NCBI RefSeq assembly: GCF_009268105.1
Contig: NZ_VWXM01000004.1
Location: forward strand, 1 to 37,958
From: Candidatus Phytoplasma sacchari
GTDB taxonomy: Bacteria; Bacillota_I; Bacilli_A; Acholeplasmatales; Acholeplasmataceae
Direction of reading: 5' to 3'
Length of the DNA: 37,958 nucleotides
The notes under the pieces were generated by a model. That model was not told the DNA's origin. It worked only from the letters and a program-made list of their open reading frames with translations, and ran no database searches. This document shows, one piece after another, positions 18,622 to 27,095 of this stretch (position 1 is its first letter; every line of letters begins with the position of its first letter). Both the position numbers and the translations under genes were made by a program.

Positions 18622-19599
18622 ATGTTTGATTTTTTTAAAAAAATATTCAAAAATAAACAAACAAAGAAAAAACATCTAGGATTTCAATCTTTGGATTATG
18701 ATTTTAAAGAATGGATAAAAAAAAATAATAATAGCGATATTCTTTCAAATTTAATATTATTAGATGAATTAGAAATTTTTTTTATTAAATTTGGAATTGG
18801 GATAGAAACATCATCTTATTTAATTCAAAATATTAAAAATAAAGTTAAAGAAAAAAATATAAATTTTTATCTATTAGATATAATTAAAGAAATTATTATT
18901 GAATTTTATAACAATCCTGAATATAAATTTATAAAAGATATTAAACAAAAAAAAAATATTTTGAAAAAAGAAATAAATACAAAAACACAATTATATTTAT
19001 TTGTAGGAGTTAATGGAGTCGGAAAAACAACAACTATAGGTAAATTAGCTTATAAATTTAAAAAAAATGATAAAAAAGTTTTATTAGTTGCCGGAGATAT
19101 TTTCAGAGATGGGGCTATCGAACAATTAAGGGCTTGGAGTAAAATAACAAATAGTGATATTTTTTGTGAAAATAATGCAAAAAAATCATCTAAACTATTT
19201 TTTGATGCTATTAAATATGCGGAAAATAAAGAATTTGACTTTATTTTGTCAGATACTTCAGGCAGATTACAAAATAATGTTAATCTAATGAAAGAATTAG
19301 AAAAAATTAATAAAATTTTAGATAATAATTCTTCTTTTTTTAAGAATAATTATAGGATTTTTTTAGTAATAGATTCAATGACTGGTCATAATGCTTTAAA
19401 TCAAGTAGAATTATTTAATAAAATATTGCCAATAAATGGTATTATTCTAACTAAATTTGATAATATATCAAAAGCAGGAATAATACTAGATATAAAATAT
19501 TTGTACAATTTAAAAATCAAGTATATTGGTATAGGCGAAAAAGAAGATGATTTAATTGAATTTAACATAAAAGATTTTGTTGATAATTTATTAGATTAA
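18622..19599 (+). CDS. ftsY: Signal recognition particle receptor FtsY
   Basis: Membrane-associated SRP GTPase that docks ribosome-nascent chain-Ffh complexes at the translocon. Visible: a short N-terminal segment in place of the long acidic A domain of E. coli, an N domain (about 35-105), the P-loop GVNGVGKTTT (129-138), VAGDIFRDGAIEQLRAWS, the G3 motif DTSGRL, and TKFDNISKAG. At 325 residues it matches reduced Gram-positive forms. GAAGG lies 10 bases before the ATG, and the gene starts 3 bases after topA, so the two are probably cotranscribed. Directly followed by its partner ffh. Confidence 0.96.
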   Translation: MFDFFKKIFKNKQTKKKHLGFQSLDYDFKEWIKKNNNSDILSNLILLDELEIFFIKFGIGIETSSYLIQNIKNKVKEKNINFYLLDIIKEIIIEFYNNPEYKFIKDIKQKKNILKKEINTKTQLYLFVGVNGVGKTTTIGKLAYKFKKNDKKVLLVAGDIFRDGAIEQLRAWSKITNSDIFCENNAKKSSKLFFDAIKYAENKEFDFILSDTSGRLQNNVNLMKELEKINKILDNNSSFFKNNYRIFLVIDSMTGHNALNQVELFNKILPINGIILTKFDNISKAGIILDIKYLYNLKIKYIGIGEKEDDLIEFNIKDFVDNLLD

Positions 19600-19640
19600 T
19601 TAAATTAAAAAAAATAATAAAAAAAGGGGATTTTATATAA

Positions 19641-21008
19641 ATGAGTTTTTTAAATGAAGGTTTACAAAAAATTATTAATAAAATTAAAAATAAAAAATAT
19701 ATTCAAGAAAAAGACATTGAATTGATTATGAAAGATATAAGTTTATCTTTTATAAAAGCAGATGTTAATTATGAAGTAGTTACCGAATTTAATAAATTAA
19801 TTCAAAAAAAAGCTTTAGGAAATACTTTATTAAAAGGTTTAAATCCACAACAACAAATCATTAAAATTATAAAAGATACTTTAATAGAAATTTTAGGTTC
19901 AAAAGAGATAAATTTAAATTTAAATAAAAATAAAGAAAATTTGAATACTATTCTTTTAATAGGTTTACAAGGCAGTGGTAAAACAACAACTGCTGGAAAA
20001 TTATCTCTTTTTATTAAAAATAAGTTAAATAAAAAAGTTTTAATAATTGCAGGTGATATTTATAGACTTGCAGCCATTGATCAATTAACTCAAATAGGAA
20101 AAAAAATAAATATTGAAGTTTTTTTCCAAAAAAATAAAAAAATATCTCAAATTATTGAAAATGGTTTTAATTATGCTTTTAAAAATAAATTTGATACAGT
20201 TATAATTGATACTGCTGGACGTTTAACTATTGATAATATGATGATTCAAGAATTAAAAAATATCAAAAAACAAACTCTTCCTTCAGAAATTCTAATTGTT
20301 TCGGATGCTATTTTAGGACAAGAATCTGTAAATATAGTTAAAAATTTTAATGAACAAATAAAAGCTACAGGTGTAATCTTAACAAAAATGGATGCAGATA
20401 TTAAAGGAGGAGCAGCTTTATCTATCAGATATATGACTAAATTGCCTATTAAATTTATTTCTTCTTCTGAAAAATATAATGATGATAATTTTGAAATTTT
20501 TTATCCTGAACGTATAGCTTCCAGAATTTTAGGAATGGGTGATATTTTAACTTTAATAGAAAATGTGGAAGAAAAAATTAATTCTGAAGAAGAAAAAAAA
20601 ACTTTAGAAAAAATTTTAAAAAAAGAATATAATTATAATGATTTGAAAAAACAATTAAAAATAATAAAAAAAATGGGTTCTTTTAAAAAAATATTAAATT
20701 TTATTCCAGGTATTAGCTCTCAAATCAAAACAATGCCAATTTTAGATACAAATATTTTGAAAAAATTTGAATCTATTATAGATAGTATGACAATTAAAGA
20801 AAGAATATATCCAAATCTAATAGAATTTAATAACAGAAGAAGAAAAAGAATAGCTATGGGTTCTGGAAATAAAATTAAAGATGTGGAAAATTTAATAATT
20901 TTTATAAAAAAACAAAAAGAAATATCCAATAAAATTAGTAATTTTAATGATAAAGATTTAGAAAATTTAAAAAATTCAGAAAATTTCTTTGATAATTTTT
21001 TAAAATAA
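19641..21008 (+). CDS. ffh: Signal recognition particle protein Ffh
   Basis: Protein subunit of the SRP, which binds hydrophobic signals as they leave the ribosome. Visible: N domain (about 1-95), P-loop GLQGSGKT (108-115), IIAGDIYRLAAIDQL, DTAGRL, TKMDADIKGGAALS, and an M domain carrying the RNA-binding segment RIAMGSGNKIKDVE. At 455 residues it is full length, with a trimmed C-terminus. AAGGGGA lies about 10 bases before the ATG. It is paired with ftsY 41 bases upstream, so both halves of the targeting cycle are made together. The SRP RNA itself was not seen in this window. Confidence 0.97.
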   Translation: MSFLNEGLQKIINKIKNKKYIQEKDIELIMKDISLSFIKADVNYEVVTEFNKLIQKKALGNTLLKGLNPQQQIIKIIKDTLIEILGSKEINLNLNKNKENLNTILLIGLQGSGKTTTAGKLSLFIKNKLNKKVLIIAGDIYRLAAIDQLTQIGKKINIEVFFQKNKKISQIIENGFNYAFKNKFDTVIIDTAGRLTIDNMMIQELKNIKKQTLPSEILIVSDAILGQESVNIVKNFNEQIKATGVILTKMDADIKGGAALSIRYMTKLPIKFISSSEKYNDDNFEIFYPERIASRILGMGDILTLIENVEEKINSEEEKKTLEKILKKEYNYNDLKKQLKIIKKMGSFKKILNFIPGISSQIKTMPILDTNILKKFESIIDSMTIKERIYPNLIEFNNRRRKRIAMGSGNKIKDVENLIIFIKKQKEISNKISNFNDKDLENLKNSENFFDNFLK

Positions 21009-21056
21009 AGGTTGATTGAATATTCTTTTTATTTTGCAAGAAGGAGTTTTTTTAAT

Positions 21057-21905
21057 GTGAAAAATTTAATTTTAGTTGATGGGCATTCTCTATTATTTAG
21101 AGCTTATTATGCTACAGCTTATAAAAAAAAAATAATACAAAACAAAAATGGAGAAGATGTTAATGCTTTGATAATTTTTATTAATATGTTTAAAAAAATT
21201 TTAGAACAAACAGAAAAAAATATTTGTGTGATTTTTGATTCTAAAGGTAAAACAAAAAAACATATTTACTATCCAGATTACAAAAAAAAACGTCTTCCAA
21301 CACCTATTAAATTAATTCCTCAAATCGAACTAATTCAAGAATATTTAAAATTATCAGGTATTAAGTATCATCTACAAAATGGTTATGAAGCTGATGACAT
21401 AATAGGGACTTTGTCGAAAAAGGCTAGTGCCGAAAATATACCTGTTTTAATTTTTTCTAGCGATAGAGATTTTTTGCAATTAATTGATAAAAATATCAAA
21501 ATTTGTTTAATTAAAAAAGGTTTGAAAGATGTGGTTTGCTATGATAAAAACATTTTATTTAATGAATTAAATTTAAAATCTAGTCAAATAATAGATTTTA
21601 AAAGCATAGTAGGAGATATATCTGACAATATTCAAGGAATACCAGGAGTAGGTCCCAAAACAGCTATAAAACTACTAAATCAGTTTAATAATTTAGAAAA
21701 TATTTTTTTAAACTTAAACAAAATAGATAACAAAATAAAAGAAAAATTCATTATATTTAAAGAAAAATTGTTTTTTAATCGTTTTTTAGTAAAAATAGAT
21801 ACATCTGTTCCTTTATATTTTGATTATTCACAAACAATTATCCAAAATATAGATTATTTTTTATTAAATATTTTTTTAAAAAAACATCAACCTGTAAAAA
21901 TTTAA
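21057..21905 (+). CDS. 5'-3' exonuclease (PolA N-terminal-type, stand-alone)
   Basis: Flap/5' nuclease domain like the N-terminal third of DNA polymerase I; it would remove RNA primers and flaps during replication and repair. Visible: KNLILVDGHSLLFRAYYAT at the start, FDSKGKTKKH, the metal-binding GYEADDIIGTL, FSSDRDFLQL, and the helix-3-turn-helix GDISDNIQGIPGVGPKTAIKLL. No polymerase domain follows, so this is an exonuclease-only form. The open frame begins at TTG 21012, but I choose GTG at 21057. AAGGAG (21041-21046) is 10 bases before it and the family N-terminus starts exactly there, giving 282 residues. An ATG two bases earlier is out of frame and meets TGA at once. Confidence 0.92.
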   Translation: MKNLILVDGHSLLFRAYYATAYKKKIIQNKNGEDVNALIIFINMFKKILEQTEKNICVIFDSKGKTKKHIYYPDYKKKRLPTPIKLIPQIELIQEYLKLSGIKYHLQNGYEADDIIGTLSKKASAENIPVLIFSSDRDFLQLIDKNIKICLIKKGLKDVVCYDKNILFNELNLKSSQIIDFKSIVGDISDNIQGIPGVGPKTAIKLLNQFNNLENIFLNLNKIDNKIKEKFIIFKEKLFFNRFLVKIDTSVPLYFDYSQTIIQNIDYFLLNIFLKKHQPVKI

Positions 21906-21995
21906 AAAATTTCTTATATAAATCTTCATTTAATTAATTTAAATTGAATTTTTTATCTATATTTGATTTTTGTAAAAAAAACAAAAATAAAAAAA

Positions 21996-22025
21996 TTAAT
22001 ATAAAATGATACTTCATGTTAAAAT
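21996..22025 (+). promoter_or_regulatory. Candidate ackA promoter with extended -10
   Basis: TTAATA (21996-22001), an 18-base spacer, then TAAAAT (22020-22025) preceded by TG one base away (TGTTAAAAT). This is the same extended -10 form seen before secA and the helicase. It lies in the 222-base gap after the exonuclease gene and would start the ackA transcript near 22032. Pattern evidence only. Confidence 0.35.
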
Positions 22026-22087
22026 AATAGAGAAAAAATTTTTAATATTTTTTTAATTTTTATTTTTATGTTGGAAAAAAGTTGAAA

Positions 22088-22120
22088 AAGGAGTAAAAAG
22101 TTCAATTTTGAATCAAAATT
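22088..22120 (+). promoter_or_regulatory. Hairpin between the ribosome site and the ackA start
   Basis: A strong AAGGAG (22088-22093) is followed by a perfect 7-bp hairpin, AATTTTG (22104-22110) and CAAAATT (22114-22120) with loop AAT. The ATG comes only at 22128. Unfolded, the ribosome site is 34 bases from the start codon, too far to act. Folded, the path shortens to about 17 bases. No alternative in-frame start lies between them. Translational control by this hairpin is an inference. Confidence 0.4.
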
Positions 22121-22127
22121 TTATATT

Positions 22128-23324
22128 ATGAAAATTATGTCAGTCAACGCAGGTAGTTCTTCTTTAAAATTTAAATTATTAGATATGCCTACAGAAAAAG
22201 TTTTTGCTTTAGGATTAGTTGAAAAAATCGGCTATGATAATGCTATTTTAAATATTTTTTTTAAAGAAGATAAAAAAATAGAACAAATTTTACCAATAAT
22301 TAATCATAAACAAGCTATTCAATTGATATTAGACTTGCTAATACAAGAAAAAATTATTAATAGTTTAAAAGAAATAGAAGGTATAGGACATAGAATAGTT
22401 CAAGGAGGAGAAATATTTAAAAATTCTATAATTTTAACAGAAGAAAATATAGAAAAAATAGCTACTTTAAACGATTTAGCTCCTCTGCACAATCCTATTA
22501 ATTTATTAAACATTAAATTATTTAAAGATATTTTACCTGAAGTTTTACAAATAGGTGTTTTTGACACTACTTTTCATCAAACAATAGAAGAAGAAATTTT
22601 TTTATATGCAACTCCCTATGAATGGTATCAAAAATATAAAATAAGAAAATATGGAGCTCATGGTACTTCTTATAGATATATTAGCGAGAGAGTAGCAAAT
22701 TTTTTTAATAATAAAAATCTTAAATTGATTGTTTGTCATGCTGGAAATGGAGTTTCTTTAGCTGCTATTAAAAATGGTAAATCAGTTGATACTTCTATGG
22801 GGTTTACTCCTTTAGAAGGAGTACCTATGGGAACAAGAAGCGGAAATATTGATCCAGCTATAATACCTTTTATATCAAAAAAACAAAATAAAACATCTCA
22901 AGAAATTATTGATGAATTAAATAAAAAATCAGGTTATTTAGGTGTGTCTGGAATTTCAAATGATGCCAGAGATATAGAAAATAATATATCTAAAAATAAT
23001 AAAAGATCTATTTTAGCATTTAATATTCAAATAAAAAGAATAGTAGATTATATTGCTAGTTTTTACGTTTTATTAGAAGGTGTTGATGTTTTAGTATTTA
23101 CAGCAGGCATCGGAGAAAATTCTTCTTATTTCAGAAGTGAAATTATTAAACGTTTAAGAATTTTAAATATATTTATAGATCCAAAATTAAACGAAGACAA
23201 AACAAATGCAGGAGAAAGAATTATTTCGGATAATAATTCTAAAACTAAGATTATGATAATACCTACAAATGAAGAAATTACAATCGCAAAAGATGTTTTT
23301 ATGTTCAAAAAAAATAAAAAATAA
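22128..23324 (+). CDS. ackA: Acetate kinase
   Basis: Interconverts acetyl phosphate + ADP and acetate + ATP. With malic enzyme (27096-28298), pyruvate dehydrogenase and a phosphotransacetylase elsewhere, it would complete the malate-to-acetate ATP route proposed for phytoplasmas. Visible: the ASKHA phosphate loop NAGSSSLKFK (7-16), GIGHRIVQGG with Arg89, LHNP, FDTTFH (145-150), KYGAHGTSYRY with His178, CHAGNGVS, and TAGIGENS. At 398 residues it is full length. The start is supported by the family N-terminus MKIMSVNAGSSS, although the only good ribosome site is far upstream beyond a hairpin. Confidence 0.97.
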   Translation: MKIMSVNAGSSSLKFKLLDMPTEKVFALGLVEKIGYDNAILNIFFKEDKKIEQILPIINHKQAIQLILDLLIQEKIINSLKEIEGIGHRIVQGGEIFKNSIILTEENIEKIATLNDLAPLHNPINLLNIKLFKDILPEVLQIGVFDTTFHQTIEEEIFLYATPYEWYQKYKIRKYGAHGTSYRYISERVANFFNNKNLKLIVCHAGNGVSLAAIKNGKSVDTSMGFTPLEGVPMGTRSGNIDPAIIPFISKKQNKTSQEIIDELNKKSGYLGVSGISNDARDIENNISKNNKRSILAFNIQIKRIVDYIASFYVLLEGVDVLVFTAGIGENSSYFRSEIIKRLRILNIFIDPKLNEDKTNAGERIISDNNSKTKIMIIPTNEEITIAKDVFMFKKNKK

Positions 23325-23389
23325 TTTTTTTTAATTAACATTTATTAATCTTTGTTTGTAATTACAATTAATTATTTTTTTTCTAAATA

Positions 23390-23479
23390 GGAGGAATACT
23401 CAAATGGTAAAGAGGCATGTTTGGAAAATATGTAGGTCTTAAAAAAGATGCGAGGGTTCGAATCCCTCTTCCTCCGCCA
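23390..23479 (+). tRNA. tRNA-Ser(GGA)
   Basis: A 90-base class II tRNA. The acceptor is GGAGGAA (23390-23396) with TTCCTCC (23469-23475), then G and an encoded CCA (23477-23479). The anticodon stem CATGT/ATATG encloses the loop TTGGAAA with anticodon GGA at 23423-23425. A long variable arm (about 23433-23451) is typical of serine tRNAs. The T arm is GAGGG-TTCGAAT-CCCTC. GGA reads UCC and UCU codons. A T-rich stretch follows. It sits between ackA and thyA on the same strand. Confidence 0.95.
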
Positions 23480-23518
23480 TTTTTTTATTTTTTTAAAAAA
23501 AGGTTATAAAATAATAAT

Positions 23519-24385
23519 ATGAAACAATATTTAGATTTATGTAATTTTATACTTAAAAATGGTGTATTTAGAAAAAATAGAACAAATATTATGACTAAAA
23601 GTATTTTTGGATATCAAATGCATTTTAATTTAGATGATGGATTCCCTTTAATAACTACTAAAAAGATGCATATTAATTCAATTATTCATGAACTATTATG
23701 GTTTATTAGTGGAAGCACCAATATTCGTTATTTAGTATTAAATAATGTTAAAATTTGGAATGAATGGCCATATCAAAAATATTCCAAAACTTCTTATTTT
23801 AAAGGAGAAAGTTTACTAGAATTTATTGATAAAATAAAAAAAGATAAAGAATTTGCTTATAAATATGGTAATTTAGGACCTATTTATGGTCAACAATGGC
23901 GTAATTTTTCAGGAATTGATCAATTAAAAGAAGTTATTAAAAATATTAAAAAAAATCCTTTTTCTAGACGTTTGATAATTTCTGCTTGGAATGTACCTTT
24001 GATAAAAAAAATGATTTTACCTCCTTGTCATGTTTTAATGCAATTTTATGTAAATGAAGATAAACTTTCATTACAACTTTTTCAAAGAAGCGCTGATGTT
24101 TTTTTAGGATTGCCATTTAATATAGCTTCTTATTCTTTATTACTTATGATGATATCTCAAATCACTAAATTAAAACCACATAAATTTATTCATAGTTTAG
24201 GTGACGCTCATATTTATTTAAATCATTTAAAACAAATAGAAATACAAATAAAAAGAAATCCTAAAAAATTACCTTTAATGTTTTTAAATTCCAATGTAAA
24301 ACAAATAGAAAATTTTAAAATTAATGATTTTATTCTTAAGAATTATAACTTTCATGAATCTTTAAAAGGAGAGATAGCAGTATGA
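23519..24385 (+). CDS. thyA: Thymidylate synthase
   Basis: Methylates dUMP to dTMP with methylene-tetrahydrofolate, producing dihydrofolate. Visible: the N-terminal [18 protein letters not shown] and [30 protein letters not shown], the catalytic Cys170 in [27 protein letters not shown], and [10 protein letters not shown]. At 288 residues it is a typical ThyA. AAAAGG is about 15 bases before the ATG. Its TGA overlaps the ATG of folA (ATGA), which couples it to the enzyme that recycles its folate product. Confidence 0.97.
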   Translation: MKQYLDLCNFILKNGVFRKNRTNIMTKSIFGYQMHFNLDDGFPLITTKKMHINSIIHELLWFISGSTNIRYLVLNNVKIWNEWPYQKYSKTSYFKGESLLEFIDKIKKDKEFAYKYGNLGPIYGQQWRNFSGIDQLKEVIKNIKKNPFSRRLIISAWNVPLIKKMILPPCHVLMQFYVNEDKLSLQLFQRSADVFLGLPFNIASYSLLLMMISQITKLKPHKFIHSLGDAHIYLNHLKQIEIQIKRNPKKLPLMFLNSNVKQIENFKINDFILKNYNFHESLKGEIAV

Positions 24386-24876
24386 TTAGTTTAATAACAG
24401 CTTTTGATTCTAATTTCTTAATAGGTATTAATAATAAATTACCCTGGAATTATCCTGAAGATATACTTTGGTTTAAAAAAAAAACCTTTGATAAAAATGT
24501 TTTAGTTGGTTCAGAAACTTATTCTTCTTTAAAATTTTATTATAAAAATAAAAAATTACCATTTAAAAAAATTTATGTTGCTGATTATAAAAAAGATATT
24601 AGTTTTTATGCACATTCAAAAGAAAAAATTATATTAATAAAAGATTTAATATTTTTTTTAAAAAAAAATTATAATATCGAAAAAGATATTATTATAATTG
24701 GCGGAAGCGAAATATACAAACAATCATTACCTTTTGTTAAAAAAATGTTTATTACTCATATTTTAAAAAGATACGAAGGTAATAAGTTTTTTCCTTATTT
24801 TAATTATGATGAATTTTGTATAGTTGAAAAAAAAATATCAAATGAATTAATTTTCGTAACTTATATAAGGAAGTGA
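24382..24876 (+). CDS. folA: Dihydrofolate reductase
   Basis: Reduces dihydrofolate to tetrahydrofolate with NADPH, closing the cycle opened by thymidylate synthase encoded just before it. Visible: [34 protein letters not shown] with the active-site Asp27, [11 protein letters not shown], and [14 protein letters not shown] (the conserved GGxxxY). At 164 residues it has normal length. The 4-base overlap with thyA implies translational coupling. Its own TGA overlaps a possible GTG start of the next gene. Confidence 0.95.
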   Translation: MISLITAFDSNFLIGINNKLPWNYPEDILWFKKKTFDKNVLVGSETYSSLKFYYKNKKLPFKKIYVADYKKDISFYAHSKEKIILIKDLIFFLKKNYNIEKDIIIIGGSEIYKQSLPFVKKMFITHILKRYEGNKFFPYFNYDEFCIVEKKISNELIFVTYIRK

Positions 24877-24881
24877 TAAAT

Positions 24882-25736
24882 ATGTTTTTTACTATTTATT
24901 TTATCATTATTTTTTTTCTTTCTTTATGTTTGACTTTTACAAAAATACCTATTTTTTATTCTTTTTCTTTAATGGAAGTTTTGTTTTCATCAATAGTACC
25001 ATTATATTCTAAAATAATATTAATTATATTAATTTTTATTTTAAATTTGATTATTACTTGGATTTTAGTTTTACTTCTATTTTTAATATGTCTTTTAATT
25101 ATAAGAATAAAAGCTCATAATTATAATTTGAAAAAGAAAGTTTTATCTAGTTTTTCTAACTTAATTATTAACTTTTTTAGAATAGATATAAAAATTAATA
25201 AAAAAGAAAATATTAATCATGATGAAAAAATTATAATTTATTCAAATCATAAATCTCTATTTGATCCTTTTATTTTAGCTTCTGTTTTACCAATGAATAT
25301 TACTTTTGCTCCTAAAAGTGAACTTTATAATGGTTTTTTAGGTTTTTTATTAAGTTTTTGTTTTAATACATTCGATTGTATTGAAATAACAAGAAATGAC
25401 AAAAGAAAAACTGTTTTAAATATAAAAAAAAATATAGAAAAAATTAATAAAAAATTTCTAAGTTTAGTGATTTTCCACGAAGGAGGAAGAAAAAATAAAA
25501 CAAATGATAAGATTATTGATTCTTTAGATGGTTCTTTCAAAATAGCTTTAAAAAGTCAGTCTTCTATTTTACCTATTTCTATCAAAGGATCTTCATTTAT
25601 TATAGGAAAATTTTGGTTCAGAAAAAAAAGAATAGAAATATTTATTCATCCTTGTATTCATTTCCAAGACTTTAAAGAAAAAAATACTCAAGAAATAAAC
25701 TCAATTGTTAACAATATTATAAATTCTGTTTTATAA
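24882..25736 (+). CDS. plsC: 1-acyl-sn-glycerol-3-phosphate acyltransferase
   Basis: Membrane enzyme that adds the second acyl chain to lysophosphatidic acid, giving phosphatidic acid. Visible: two or three N-terminal hydrophobic segments (about 2-22 and 44-77) and the acyltransferase motif NHKSLFD (122-128, the HxxxxD box). A second motif, HEGGRK (about 199-204), stands where EGTRS is usual, and PISIKGS follows. The open frame could begin at GTG 24873, overlapping the folA stop. I prefer the ATG at 24882 because AAGGAAG (24867-24873) lies 8 bases before it. At 284 residues it is slightly long because of the extra N-terminal membrane segments. Cotranscribed with thyA-folA by spacing. Confidence 0.88.
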   Translation: MFFTIYFIIIFFLSLCLTFTKIPIFYSFSLMEVLFSSIVPLYSKIILIILIFILNLIITWILVLLLFLICLLIIRIKAHNYNLKKKVLSSFSNLIINFFRIDIKINKKENINHDEKIIIYSNHKSLFDPFILASVLPMNITFAPKSELYNGFLGFLLSFCFNTFDCIEITRNDKRKTVLNIKKNIEKINKKFLSLVIFHEGGRKNKTNDKIIDSLDGSFKIALKSQSSILPISIKGSSFIIGKFWFRKKRIEIFIHPCIHFQDFKEKNTQEINSIVNNIINSVL

Positions 25737-25762
25737 ATTTTTAAAAAAAATGGTTTTAAATT

Positions 25763-26968
25763 ATGATTATAAAAAATAATTTTAGAAATTTGTTTCCTAT
25801 TTTCAAAACTTACCCTAAATTAGCTTATTTTGACTCAGCAGCTACTTCTTTAAAACCTGAAAAAGTAATTAAAAGTATAAATAAATTTTATAGTTGTAAT
25901 GGTATGAATTTTAAAAATTCAGGATTTTTATCTCAAGAAGTAAATAGAATGATAAAGGAATCTAGAGAAAAAGTTGCTTTTTTTATTAATTCTTCCCCTC
26001 AAGAAATTATTTTTACTAATGGCACTACTGAATCACTCAACATAATATCGAATATATTGTGTAAAGATATTAAACCTAATGATGAAATAATTACCTCTCA
26101 ATTAGAACATAATTCTTCAGTATTTCCTTGGATAAAAATAGCTAAAGAAAAAAAAGCTAAACTTATTTTTATTCCTTTAAGCAATAATAAAATAACTATT
26201 AATAATTTCAAAAAAGTTTTAACTAATAAAACAAAAATTGTTGCTTTAACTCATATTTCAAATGTTTTAGGTTATGAAACTCCTATTAATTCAATTATTG
26301 AATTAGCACATAGTAAAAAAGCTCTAGTAATTTTAGATGCTGCTCAATCAATTATTTGCAAAAAAATAGATGTTAAGAAAATTAATGTAGATTTTATGGC
26401 TTTTTCAGCTCATAAAATGTATGGACCTTTTGGAGTTGGAGTTTTATTCGGAAAAAAAGAATTTCTTAATAAAATAGATCCTTTTTTTGTAGGTAGTTCT
26501 AATGTTGAGAAAATCTTTAAAAAAAAATTTTTTTTTAAAGATGATGCTTTTAAATTTGAAACTGGTACTCCTAATATTAGTGCAATAATAGCTTTTAAAC
26601 AAAGTTTAGAATTTTTAGAAAATATAGGTATTTCAAATATTCAAAATCATAATAAACTTATTATAGAAAATATTAAAAAAAAATTAAAAAAAATAAAAAA
26701 TATAGAAATATTAAATCAAGATGATGAAACAAATCACAATAATATTATTTTATGCAACTCTAAAAATATTCATATTCATGATTTAGAAACTTTTTTATCC
26801 CACAATAATGTTTATGTTAGAACAGGTAAATATTGTTCTGATTTAATTCTAAAACATATTAAAAAGAAAAACACAATTAGAATTTCAGTTGGTATTTATA
26901 ATAACGAAAAAGATATTGATCAATTGATAAAAAGTTTAGATAAAGCAAGTAAATTTTTTCTAAAATAA
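25763..26968 (+). CDS. sufS: Cysteine desulfurase, SufS type
   Basis: PLP enzyme that removes sulfur from cysteine for iron-sulfur clusters and tRNA thiolation. Visible: FDSAATSLKP at the start, TNGTTESLNI, LEHNSSVFPW, DAAQSI, the PLP lysine Lys218 in AFSAHKMYGPFGVGVLFG, FETGTPNI, and the catalytic Cys358 in RTGKYCSD. The usual RxGHHCAQP is altered around the Cys, so the partner protein may differ. At 401 residues it is full length. No suf scaffold gene is adjacent. MnmA (9435-10583) is a likely client. A long hairpin overlaps the stop codon and probably ends this transcript. Confidence 0.93.
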   Translation: MIIKNNFRNLFPIFKTYPKLAYFDSAATSLKPEKVIKSINKFYSCNGMNFKNSGFLSQEVNRMIKESREKVAFFINSSPQEIIFTNGTTESLNIISNILCKDIKPNDEIITSQLEHNSSVFPWIKIAKEKKAKLIFIPLSNNKITINNFKKVLTNKTKIVALTHISNVLGYETPINSIIELAHSKKALVILDAAQSIICKKIDVKKINVDFMAFSAHKMYGPFGVGVLFGKKEFLNKIDPFFVGSSNVEKIFKKKFFFKDDAFKFETGTPNISAIIAFKQSLEFLENIGISNIQNHNKLIIENIKKKLKKIKNIEILNQDDETNHNNIILCNSKNIHIHDLETFLSHNNVYVRTGKYCSDLILKHIKKKNTIRISVGIYNNEKDIDQLIKSLDKASKFFLK

Positions 26969-27020
26969 AAAATGTTATAAATTTATATTAATTTAAATTA
27001 TATAATTTATAACATTTTTT
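26967..27020. terminator. Bidirectional terminator between sufS and malic enzyme
   Basis: A perfect 17-bp stem. The left arm is 26967-26983 (core AATGTTATAAATT) and the right arm is 27004-27020 (core AATTTATAACATT), with a 20-base AT loop. A T run follows on the plus strand and another on the minus strand. It lies between two converging genes, as expected for a shared terminator. The stem is almost free of G/C, so its strength is uncertain. Confidence 0.7.
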
Positions 27021-27045
27021 TATTATTTCTTTATTTTTGATAATA

Positions 27046-27080
27046 TCTATCTATCTATATATATAGATATAGATATAGAT
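27046..27080. repeat. Short tandem repeat, ATCT / AGATAT type
   Basis: About three ATCT units, an AT run, and about three AGATAT units make a near-palindromic microsatellite of about 35 bases. Its centre, ATCTATATATATAGAT, is perfectly symmetric. It lies about 16 bases after the stop of the minus-strand malic enzyme gene and next to the bidirectional terminator. It may vary in length between isolates or add a second hairpin. No coding effect is expected. Confidence 0.75.
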
Positions 27081-27095
27081 AATTTTTACTCTTAT

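Noticed and set aside
21012..21056. Upstream TTG start for the 5'-3' exonuclease
   Set aside because: The extra residues are not part of the family N-terminus, and a strong ribosome site sits correctly before the GTG at 21057.
23390..23479. tRNA-Leu as identity of the long-variable-arm tRNA
   Set aside because: The anticodon loop places GGA in the 34-36 positions with a correct 5-bp stem, which makes it tRNA-Ser.
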